Source: CAVVUC01 sp963751395
GTDB taxonomy: Bacteria > Verrucomicrobiota > Verrucomicrobiia > Chthoniobacterales > Chthoniobacteraceae
DNA: 64,000 nucleotides
Assembly (NCBI GenBank): GCA_963751395.1
Contig: CAVVUC010000003.1
Location: 372,001-436,000, forward strand
Reading direction: 5' to 3'
This document shows, piece after piece, positions 52,112 to 60,031 of the stretch (position 1 is the first letter of the stretch; each line of letters starts with the position of its first letter). The position numbers and the translations under genes were made by a program. The notes below the pieces were generated by a model that was not told where the DNA came from, did not search any database, and saw only the letters and a program-made list of their open reading frames with translations.

Positions 52112-54633
52112 ATGCGCGTCCTTCATCTGAGCCTTTCCGACCGTCTCGACAGCGTCTCCCGCTCGGCTCTTCAACTTCATCGGAAACTTCGTGGGCGCGG
52201 TGTGGAAACGCGGATGCTCGTGAAAAAACTGGCCGCGCCGGACGAAGCGGGCGTCGGGAAAGTCGAGGCGGCAGCCGGTGGCAGCAATCCCTTCCTGATT
52301 TCGCAGCGGGCATGCTTCGATACAAGCGAGCGCAGCGCGACGGACAGTGCGTTCGAAATCGCATACCCCGGCACCTCCGTCGCGGGGCATCGCGCCGTGG
52401 CGGAGTCCGACCTCATTCACCTCCACCAGGTCGCCGGTTTTCTGTCCCCGATGGCGATCCGCGAATTGCTGGCGCTGGGAAAACCCGTTGTGTGGAGCCT
52501 GCCGGACGCGTGGCCTTTCACGGGAGGCTGTTTCCACACGGGCACCTGCCTCAGGTTCGGAGAGAACTGCGCCGGTTGTCCCCAACTCAACGGAAACGAT
52601 CTTTCCCTCCCTCCGTTACTGTTGTCGGACAAGGCTGCCTTTCTGGCCGGGGTCGGCAACCTCACGCCGGTCGCACCAAATCCCCGGCTCGCCGGACTCA
52701 TGCGCCGAAGCCTGATCCTTCGCGGCATGAACGTGGAAACGATTGCGCCCGATTTCTTTGACGCCACTGCCAACCCGAAGCCGGCGAACGCATCGGAGCC
52801 CCTGCGATTCGTTGTTTTCTGTGAGGGATTGGCTGCCGCTCGCGATGCGCGCGCGCTACGGGCGATTCTCGAGGCCGCCCAGACTTTGGCGCCTTTCGGC
52901 GGCTGGTGAGGCAGAAACAGGTCGTAGTGACCGTTGTTGGCGGGGCCGGTTTGAAGTTGCGGGACGCAGGTCTGTCTTGCGAGTGGGCCGAGCCGGACGA
53001 AGATCCCGCCTCATTCCTCGCTTCGAGCGACCTGCTGATCCTGCCGCGCATCGACTTGAACCGCACCGCGACGCTCCTCGAGGCGCGCGCCCATGACCTG
53101 CCGGTCCTCGCGTGCGATTCCGACGAAATCCGCCCCCTCGTCACCCACGGTCTGAATGGCTGGCTCGTGAAGCGGCCCGGAGAGCGCGCTTTCGCCGAGG
53201 CCGTCGCATGGCTGGCTGCCAACCCGGGACTCGTGCGCGACATGGGATGGCCGGGCGGCTCCGCGAAACACGACAGCGTGGCCGTGGTGGTCGCGCTTTA
53301 CGAAAGAGTCCTTGCCGCAAAAGCCGAACCGCCCGGCCCGGCGCAACTGGAGCCGCATGCCGCACTCAGAGCGCGTTGCGAGGCGATCACCTGCGAGGCG
53401 GCGGAACGGTATCTCCAGGAAACGCCTCAGCAATTGGTGCGGGAGGATCTCGCAAGGGCCGGACGGGCGCTGGAAGGCACCTGGGAATTGCTGAACGGCG
53501 CGCAGCGCAGCTTGGAAAGAATTGCGCAACGCCAGCAACAGATCGCCTCCACGCCCCGGCTCCCGCCAACGGCCGCCGTCCAGCTCAAGAAGCTGCAAAA
53601 GTCCATCACCAGCCTCCGGAACAAGCTCAAGTGGCGCTCGCGGCGGTTGAGACTCAACGGCCAGTCGCTTCCAGCGGTCCTGCCGCCCACGCTTCACCCG
53701 TTGCCTCCGCTCCCGGCGGACATCCCGCTCTGGGCGCGCTGCTTCCACGCGCTTTTCGCAAAAGACCACTGGATGAAGCATGGCCGCAAGCAGCAGTATC
53801 CGCCGCGCCCCTTGCAACCAGAGAGATTTCCGGCACCGACATTGCCCGACGGCAAGCTGCCTCGCATCGCGGTGGTCACGCCCTCGTTCGGCCAGGGCAG
53901 TTATCTCGAACAAACCATCCTCAGCGTCATCAATCAGGACTACCCAAATCTTGCCTACGCCGTGCAGGACGGCGGATCGACGGATAACACGCTCGATGTG
54001 ATTCGCCGCCATGCCGACCGTATCACCGTCTGGAGTTCGCACCCCGACAGCGGCCAGGCCCGCGCCATCGCGACCGGGTTCGAGAGAATCCAGGGCGACA
54101 TCATGGCGTGGCTGAACTCGGACGATCTCTTTGTTCCAGGTGCGCTGCGTTACATCGGCGAGTACTTCGCGAAACATCCCGGCGTGGACGTGATCTACGG
54201 CCACCGCATTATCATCGACGAGGGGGGGCGCGAAGTCGCGCGCTGGGTGCTGCCGCCGCACAATCCGCAAGTCACGCCCTATGTCGATCCGGTGCCGCAG
54301 GAAACACTTTTCTGGCGCGCCTCGATGTGGGAGCGGGTCGGCGGGATCGACACGAGCTTCCGGTTCGCGCTCGACTGGGACCTCGTGACCCGATTCCAGA
54401 ATGCCGGGGCAAACATCGTGCGGCTCCCTTATTTCCTCGGTTGCTTCCGCGTTCATTCGCAGCAGAAACTCTCCGTCCAGGTGGAAACCGTCGGCGCCGA
54501 GGAGAGCGCCCTGCTCCGCCGGCGCGAAACCGGACGCTTCGTGCAGGCCGCGGAGATCGATGCGTGGAGAAAATGGATGGAAGTCCACGGAGCGATTTAC
54601 GCCCGTCTGCTGGAATGGGGCATCCGGATATGA
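52112..54633 (+). CDS. Two-domain GT4-GT2 glycosyltransferase, one frameshift
   Basis: Part 1 (52112-52909) has a GT4-type N-terminus (LHLSLSDRLDSVSRSALQLH, VWSLPDAWPFTGGCFHTGTC). After a frameshift near 52906 part 2 continues the GT-B domain (ADEDPASFLASSDLLILPRI-like segment, then LEARAHDLPVLACDSDEIRP). A GT2 domain follows (about the last 260 residues: IAVVTPSFGQGSYLEQTILS, DIMAWLNSDDLFVPGALRYI, DPVPQETLFWRASMWERVGG). Joined length is about 840 aa. An alternative is two overlapping genes with a GTG start at 52906, but the first would then lack half a domain. It probably adds two successive sugars. Confidence 0.8.
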
Positions 54634-54742
54634 AACGCCGTGACACCCGTCGGACAGTGGCGTTGCTCGTTCGCTTGTGCTTGTCTTCCAATAATCGGAA
54701 CGCCCCGGAGCCATCCGTAAACCGGTTCAAACCTTCAAACCC

Positions 54743-55165
54743 ATGAATCCAGAAACTCCCCGCATCCAAACCGAAACGCAGGTCATGTTTTTTGACACCG
54801 ACTGCGCCGCTGTTGTCCACAACATCGCCTATCTCCGAATGATCGAAGTCGCGCGCACGCTGCTCGCGGAACAACTCGGCATGGGCCTGCGCGCGATGGC
54901 CGCCACGCAGCAATACCCGGTCGTTGTTCGGACCGAGATCGATTACAAACAGCCGGCGCAACTCGGAGACAAGCTCGTCATCGACGGCTGGCTGGAAACG
55001 GTGGAGCGAATCCGCTTCTGGTGCGCGTTTGAAGTTCGCCGCCCCGCGGATGACACGCTCATCGTCAAAGCGCGCCAAATGCTCGCGGTGGTTCAGATGC
55101 CCGAGGGTAAGCCGATCCGGCTGCCGGCGGATTGGGCGGAAAAATACGCGCACTTGCGACGGTAG
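54743..55165 (+). CDS. Acyl-CoA thioesterase, YbgC/4HBT hotdog family
   Basis: A 140-residue hotdog-fold thioesterase. The N-terminal VMFFDTDCAAVVHNIAYLRM contains the catalytic Asp and the His/Asn typical of YbgC-type enzymes, and RTEIDYKQPAQLGDKLVIDG follows. It hydrolyses short acyl-CoA or acyl-ACP; the physiological substrate is unknown. It stands alone between the glycosyltransferase and a convergent pseudouridine synthase. Confidence 0.88.
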   Translation: MNPETPRIQTETQVMFFDTDCAAVVHNIAYLRMIEVARTLLAEQLGMGLRAMAATQQYPVVVRTEIDYKQPAQLGDKLVIDGWLETVERIRFWCAFEVRRPADDTLIVKARQMLAVVQMPEGKPIRLPADWAEKYAHLRR

Positions 55166-55218
55166 GCTCGAGGCAGTCCCTGCCGCTTCGGTCATGGCAC
55201 CGTGCCGGAGCGCTTCTG

Positions 55219-55785
55219 CTACCCGGGCAACACCGCCCGACGCGCTGCGTCTGACAGAACTTTCCACATGCCGGTGGCCAGGTCGCCCAGTTCGAGCCCG
55301 CCGATTTTCGTCCGGATCAATCGCAGAGTCGGATGCCCGACCGCCGCCGTCATCCGCCGGACCTGATGGTTCTTCCCCTCGACCAACTCGAGTGCGATCC
55401 AGGCCGTCGGCACATTTTTTCTGAAGCGAATCGGCGGATCGCGCGGCGCGATCGCCGGCTGCGGATCGAGCATTCGCGCGACACACGGCAGCGTCTTGTG
55501 CCCGCCAATGACAATGCCGGGTTCGAGCCTTTGCAACGCCTCCGGTGCCGGCACACGCTCGACCTGCGCCCAGTAAACGCGGCGATGCGCGTGCCTCGGA
55601 TGCAGCAGCTTTTCGTTCAGCGCCGATTCGTCGCTCAAGAGCAACAGCCCTTCGCTCTCGGCGTCCAGCCGGCCGATCGGATACACGTGTGGCGGAAACG
55701 CAAACTCCGCGAGCGTCCGATGCCGCGAGCCGTCCGGCGTGAATTGCGAGATCACGCCGAAGGGTTTGTTGAAGGCGATGAGCAC
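55219..55785 (-). CDS. rluE: 23S rRNA pseudouridine synthase, RluE/RsuA family
   Basis: A 188-residue enzyme of the RsuA family without the S4 domain, as in RluE, which modifies U2457 of 23S rRNA in E. coli. FNKPFGVISQFTPDG, the catalytic GRLDAESEGLLLLSDESALN (Asp in GRLD) and EGKNHQVRRMTAAVGHPTLR are clear. Length is normal for RluE. The specific target is inferred from domain layout. Confidence 0.88.
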   Translation of the reverse strand: MLIAFNKPFGVISQFTPDGSRHRTLAEFAFPPHVYPIGRLDAESEGLLLLSDESALNEKLLHPRHAHRRVYWAQVERVPAPEALQRLEPGIVIGGHKTLPCVARMLDPQPAIAPRDPPIRFRKNVPTAWIALELVEGKNHQVRRMTAAVGHPTLRLIRTKIGGLELGDLATGMWKVLSDAARRAVLPG

Positions 55786-55795
55786 GCCGGAAAGT

Positions 55796-56000
55796 TAGCC
55801 ACAGACGCCACGGACGACACGGAGAAATTCGCACGCGGTGGATCGGGCGCTCCGCGCGTCCTGAGCGACAGTCGAAGGATGGGTAACCCACCTGCGAAGC
55901 AGCCAACTTGGATTGCGCCTTCGGCGGTTGATCTGCCCATCGTGCGCGGAGTGGCCGATCGACCAAAAAACCTCCGTGCCCTCCGTGCGCTCTGTGGCTA
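55796..56000. repeat. Inverted element TAGCCACAGA...TCTGTGGCTA
   Basis: Left arm 55796-55824 (TAGCCACAGACGCCACGG) and right arm 55971-56000 are near-perfect reverse complements 147 bp apart. It fills the 227-bp gap between rluE and hrpB and ends 12 bp before the hrpB start. Confidence 0.8.
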
Positions 56001-56012
56001 GTTTCCAGGGAC

Positions 56013-58685
56013 GTGAGCACGAAACGACTCCCCATTTTTGAACTCGAAGAAAAAATCGTCGCCGAGCTGAAGCAGCACCGGCGCTTGATCCTGCAAGCAC
56101 CGACCGGTTCCGGCAAATCGACGCAGGTGCCGCAAATCCTGCTCGATCGCGGCCTGCTCGGCTCCGGCGAAGTCGTCGTCCTGCAACCGCGCCGTCTCGC
56201 CACGCGCATGCTCGCGGCCCGCGTCGCGCACGAGCGCAACGTCCGGCTCGGCGACGAGGTCGGCTACCAGATCCGCTTCGACAAAATCGCGTCGGAAAAA
56301 ACGCGCATTCGTTTCGTCACCGAGGGCGTGCTGCTGCGGCAGTTGCTCAACGACCCGATGCTGCGCGGCGTCTCCGCGATCCTCTTCGACGAATTTCACG
56401 AGCGCCATCTCTACGGCGACATCACGCTCGCCCGCACGCTGCATTTGCAAGAAACGAAACGGCCCGACCTCAAGATCGTGGTGATGTCCGCGACGCTCGA
56501 CGCCGGACAGCTCTCCAAATATCTGGACCCTTGCGTCACGCTTCAATCAAGCGGGCGCATGTATCCGGTGAAGATCGAATACCTCGCGAAACCCTTCCGC
56601 GCCGAGGACGACCGCATCTGGGACATCGCCGCCGAGGAACTGGAAAACCTCGCCAGCGTCAACGACGGCGACGTCCTCATCTTCATGCCGGGCGCCTACG
56701 AAATTCACCGCACCGTGCAGGCGATCCGGCAGTCGCGCGTCGGCTCCGAGTTTCTCGTGCTGCCGCTGCACGGCGAGCTTCCCGTGGCGGATCAGGATGC
56801 CGCCGTCGCGCAATACTACGAGCGCAAAGTCGTCGTCGCCACGAACGTCGCGGAGACCTCGCTCACCATCGACGGCATCAAGCTCGTCATCGACAGCGGC
56901 CTTGCGCGCATCCCGCGCTTCGATCCGTATCGCGGCATCAACACGTTGCTGGTGGAAAAAATCTCGCGCGCCTCCGCCGACCAGCGCGCGGGCCGCGCCG
57001 GACGCACCGCGCCCGGCCATTGCCTGCGATTGTGGACCGAGCGCGAACACCTCGAACGCGCCGCGCAGGAACTCCCGGAAGTGAAGCGGCTCGATTTGTC
57101 GGAAGTCGTCCTGACCCTCAAGGCAAGCGGCATCGAAGACATCGCCGGGTTCCGCTGGCTCGAACCGCCTGACGCCAGATCGCTCGAACGCGCGGAGACA
57201 TTGCTCGAAGATTTGGGAGCCTTGGAAAACCGCGGAGACGCAGAGACGCAGAGGATGCGAAAAATTGAATCCCAAAAAACCTCCGCGTCCCCGCGCCTCG
57301 GCGGTTCAATCACTCCGCTCGGCCGGCGGATGCTCGCGTTTCCGGTTCATCCGCGTTACGCCCGCATGCTCCTCGCGGCGCACGAACTTGGCTGCGTGCG
57401 CGCCATCGCGCTGGTGGCCGCGCTTTCGCAAGGGCGGAATCTTCTTCGCCGCAGCGAGAACCGGCAGATGGACAACGACCGCGCCGACCTCTTCGGCGAA
57501 AAGCACGTCTCCGATTTTTTCATCCTGATGCGCGCGTTTCGTTACGCCGAGCAAAGCAACTACAACCCGCAGCGCTGCCGCCGGCTCGGCATTAACGCCA
57601 TCGCCGCGCGCGAAACAGCGCAGACGTTCGAGCAGTTCTTGAAAATTGCGCGTGATGAAATACTCAACCTCGAAACCGGAAAGGAAAATCCCGCAGCGGG
57701 TCCTGCGACTGCATCCGACATTCCGCATTCCGCATTCCGCATTCCGCAATCGTCGGACGAAGCGATCCAGCGCTGCGTGCTCGCGGGGTTCGCCGATCAA
57801 GTCGCGATGCGATGCGACGCGGGAACGCTGCGCTGCAATCTGGTTCACGGGCGGCGCGGCGTGCTCGCGCGAGAGAGCGTGGTTCAGCACAGCCCGCTGC
57901 TCGTCGCGTCCGAAGTGCGCGAGGTGCAGGGCAAGGACAGCGAACTCACCGTGCTGCTCACGACCGCCACCGCGATCGAGGAGGAATGGCTGCGGGAGAT
58001 TTATCCCGGCGCGTTTCGCGACGAGACGAAAGTTTTCTACGACGCGACACAGCGCCGCGTGATGGCCCGCTCGCAAACGATGTTCCGCGATCTCGTGCTC
58101 GGCTCCCGCTCGACCGACAAAGTGCCCGCCGAGGAAGCCGCCCGGATGCTGGCGCAGCAGGTGATCGAAGAAAACTGCACGCTCACCAACTGGGACAACG
58201 CCGTCGAGCAATGGATCGCGCGACTCAACCGGCTGCGCGAATGGATGCCGGAACTCGGTCTGCCCGCGCTCGGCGAAGAAGACCACCGCGCGCTCATCGA
58301 GCAGCTCTGCCACGGCGCGACGACCTACAAGGAGATCAAGGATCGCCCCGTGTGGCCGGTGGTGAAGTCCTGGCTCTCGCCGGCGCAGCAGGCGATGCTC
58401 GACAAGTTTGCGCCCGAGCGGGTCGAGCTGCCGAGCGGTAAAAAATGGAAGATCACCTACGACGTGAAAGCCGCGCCGACGATTGCCGCGCGCATTCAGG
58501 AGCTTTACGGCGTCGAGGGAAATCTCACCGTCGCGAGCGGCCGCGTGCCGCTGGTGATCCAGGTGCTCGCGCCGAATCATCGGCCCATTCAGGTGACGCA
58601 AAACCTGTCCACGTTCTGGCGGGAGTCGTATCCGAAGATCAAGCAGGAGTTGCAGCGAAAGTATCCGAAGCACGAGTGGCGGTGA
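56013..58685 (+). CDS. hrpB: ATP-dependent helicase HrpB with repeat-encoded insertions
   Basis: An 890-residue DEAH-type helicase. Walker A is APTGSGKSTQVPQILLDRGL, motif II is LFDEFHERHLYGD, motif III is VMSATLDAGQL, and motif VI appears in RAGRAGRTAPGHCLRLW. HrpB C-terminal segments follow to WRESYPKIKQELQRKYPKHE. Start is GTG 56013, directly after a palindromic repeat. Two repeat-derived segments are embedded in frame: about residues 405-432 (NRGDAETQRMRKIESQKTSA) and about 565-580 (DIPHSAFRIPQS), from a palindrome at 57228-57306 and a four-copy 7-mer at 57720-57747. The conserved sequence is continuous on both sides, so both are tolerated insertions. Confidence 0.92.
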   Translation: MSTKRLPIFELEEKIVAELKQHRRLILQAPTGSGKSTQVPQILLDRGLLGSGEVVVLQPRRLATRMLAARVAHERNVRLGDEVGYQIRFDKIASEKTRIRFVTEGVLLRQLLNDPMLRGVSAILFDEFHERHLYGDITLARTLHLQETKRPDLKIVVMSATLDAGQLSKYLDPCVTLQSSGRMYPVKIEYLAKPFRAEDDRIWDIAAEELENLASVNDGDVLIFMPGAYEIHRTVQAIRQSRVGSEFLVLPLHGELPVADQDAAVAQYYERKVVVATNVAETSLTIDGIKLVIDSGLARIPRFDPYRGINTLLVEKISRASADQRAGRAGRTAPGHCLRLWTEREHLERAAQELPEVKRLDLSEVVLTLKASGIEDIAGFRWLEPPDARSLERAETLLEDLGALENRGDAETQRMRKIESQKTSASPRLGGSITPLGRRMLAFPVHPRYARMLLAAHELGCVRAIALVAALSQGRNLLRRSENRQMDNDRADLFGEKHVSDFFILMRAFRYAEQSNYNPQRCRRLGINAIAARETAQTFEQFLKIARDEILNLETGKENPAAGPATASDIPHSAFRIPQSSDEAIQRCVLAGFADQVAMRCDAGTLRCNLVHGRRGVLARESVVQHSPLLVASEVREVQGKDSELTVLLTTATAIEEEWLREIYPGAFRDETKVFYDATQRRVMARSQTMFRDLVLGSRSTDKVPAEEAARMLAQQVIEENCTLTNWDNAVEQWIARLNRLREWMPELGLPALGEEDHRALIEQLCHGATTYKEIKDRPVWPVVKSWLSPAQQAMLDKFAPERVELPSGKKWKITYDVKAAPTIAARIQELYGVEGNLTVASGRVPLVIQVLAPNHRPIQVTQNLSTFWRESYPKIKQELQRKYPKHEWR
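57228..57306. repeat. 79-bp palindromic element within hrpB
   Basis: Arms 57228-57254 and 57280-57306 pair at 22 of 27 positions (AACCGCGGAGACGC / GCGCCTCGGCGGTT type). It is the same family as the outer arms at 28777-29044. It is read in frame as part of HrpB. Confidence 0.75.
57720..57747 (+). repeat. Four perfect tandem copies of ATTCCGC in hrpB
   Basis: 28 bp of exact 7-bp repeats coding for PHSAFRIPQ. Because 7 is not a multiple of 3, any change of copy number other than by three would shift the hrpB frame. Confidence 0.85.
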
Positions 58686-58691
58686 GTCGCC

Positions 58692-58826
58692 GGGTAGCGC
58701 ACGCGGCTCGCGTGCTGTTTCCGGCGGCCCGCCGGAAACACTTGTGGGCGCGTCTTTTCGCAGCCAAGTCCTCTCCGTGCATTCGGCGGGCCGCCGAATG
58801 CAGCACGCGAGCCGCGTGCGCTACCC
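58692..58826. repeat. Non-autonomous REP/MITE related to the thrS transposase element
   Basis: Perfect 26-bp terminal inverted repeats at 58692-58717 and 58801-58826 (GGGTAGCGCACGCG...), each followed inward by a smaller hairpin (TTTCCGGCGG.. and ..CATTCGGCGG). The ends match those of the RAYT element in thrS at 29987 and 30567. There is no coding content. It lies between hrpB and the TPM gene. Confidence 0.88.
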
Positions 58827-58832
58827 GGAAAC

Positions 58833-59270
58833 TCAGTCGCCGCGCTCGATTTTATTCGGCAGCTCGTTGTTGTCGTCGCGGATCGCGGGGAAATGTTGCG
58901 ACAGCAGTTCGCCGACGGTCTGGACGGCGCGGACAAGCGCATCGGTCATCGGCATCTGCCGGAGGTCGGCCGAGAGTTGAGCGCTCACATTTTTCCAAAA
59001 TGCATCACCGCATTTTGCGTGAACGCCGGTGTCGCCGACGATGGCAAACGAGCGTGTGCGCGGCACGAGGTAGATGAGCACCGCGTTGCGATGCGCGGTC
59101 TTGTGCATGCCGAGTTTCTCGAAGCGAATCCGCGCCCACGCGCGGGCGTCGGTGCGCGACCGGTGCGAGACGTAAACGCGGACTTCGCCGCTCGTCCTGC
59201 GCTCGGCCTCGGCGATGGCCGCGACGATCTTTTCGTCGTCGAGTTGTTTGAGAAAATCGCCCGGTTTCAT
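58833..59270 (-). CDS. TPM-domain protein (TPM_phosphatase)
   Basis: A 145-residue soluble TPM-domain protein: DEKIVAAIAEAERRTSGEVR, VYVSHRSRTDARAWARIRFE, NAVLIYLVPRTRSFAIVGDT and a C-terminal DALVRAVQTVGELLSQHFPA. TPM domains are linked to membrane-protein quality control and photosystem assembly in other organisms; the role here is unknown. It starts at ATG 59270, almost touching the stop of the preceding YgcG-like reading frame (59272). Confidence 0.82.
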   Translation of the reverse strand: MKPGDFLKQLDDEKIVAAIAEAERRTSGEVRVYVSHRSRTDARAWARIRFEKLGMHKTAHRNAVLIYLVPRTRSFAIVGDTGVHAKCGDAFWKNVSAQLSADLRQMPMTDALVRAVQTVGELLSQHFPAIRDDNNELPNKIERGD

Positions 59271-59271
59271 A

Positions 59272-59846
59272 TCACCAGCTTCCGCTTGCGCCGCCTCCAC
59301 CGCTGCTTCCGCCGCCTCCGGAGAATCCTCCGCCGCCCGATGAACCGCTGCTCCACGAACTGCCGCCGCTGTTTGAACTGCCGGAGAAGTCAATATACCA
59401 GCCGCGCGATTCACGGGTCATGCCGTATGGGCCATAAAGAACACCGCGTCGGCGAAGCCTGCTCGCGATGAAAATGGAGAGCATCACGATGAAGATGATC
59501 AGGCCGAAGTGCTCCAAAATGAAATCTCCAACCGGTCCTCGCTCAGCCGCGACAGTCCGGCCCGTGCCTTTGTATTCGCCGCGCGTCGCCGCGATCATCG
59601 CGTTGACGCCGGCGGTCAGGCCGCCGTTGAAGTCGCCGGCCTTGAAGCGAGGCGCGATTTCGTCGTCGATGATGCGTTTGCAAGTGATGTCCGGCAGCGC
59701 GCCTTCCAGGCCGTAGCCGGTGTGGATGCGCATTTTGCGATCCTGCGTGAAGACGAACAGGATCGCCCCGTTATCGAGTTTCTTCCGGCCGGGCTTCCAT
59801 GCTTCAAAAATCCGCTGCGAGTAATCCTCGATCGACGAGCCGCTGA
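59272..59846 (-). pseudogene. YgcG-like TPM membrane protein, N-terminus missing
   Basis: The frame begins abruptly inside the TPM domain (ISGSSIEDYSQRIFEAWKPG), continues NGAILFVFTQDRKMRIHTGY, has one transmembrane segment (HFGLIIFIVMLSIFIAS) and ends in a Gly/Ser-rich tail. The signal peptide and the first 80 or so residues are replaced by the start of lemA in another frame. A deletion between the two genes explains it, since lemA and ygcG usually adjoin. Confidence 0.78.
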
Positions 59847-59989
59847 TAAACGGTCTGCACCTGCGCCCATTGCTTGTCCACTTCCTGCGAGGAACCGACG
59901 AGTCCGTTGTAATTGCCGATCGCAGTGACGACGATCCCGATGAAAGCGAGAAGGATGATGGCAAGACAGCCGGCGGCGATTTTTTGCAT
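59841..59989 (-). pseudogene. lemA: LemA-family protein, N-terminal fragment
   Basis: MQKIAAGCLAIILLAFIGIV (membrane anchor) then NYNGLVGSSQEVDKQWAQVQ and TVYQR, the start of a LemA coiled-coil protein; the remaining 130 or so residues are absent. The frame then runs out of homology and stops at 59804. The junction with ygcG falls at ATCAGCGGC, which could be the short shared sequence used in a deletion. Confidence 0.78.
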
Positions 59990-60031
59990 GGGATGGATGT
60001 TCGGGTGGTGTCTGTGTTTTGGGAGAAAAAA

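Noticed and set aside
54272..56239. 655-residue minus-strand reading frame
   Set aside because: It overlaps three well-supported genes and an inverted repeat; Arg/Ser-rich shadow composition.
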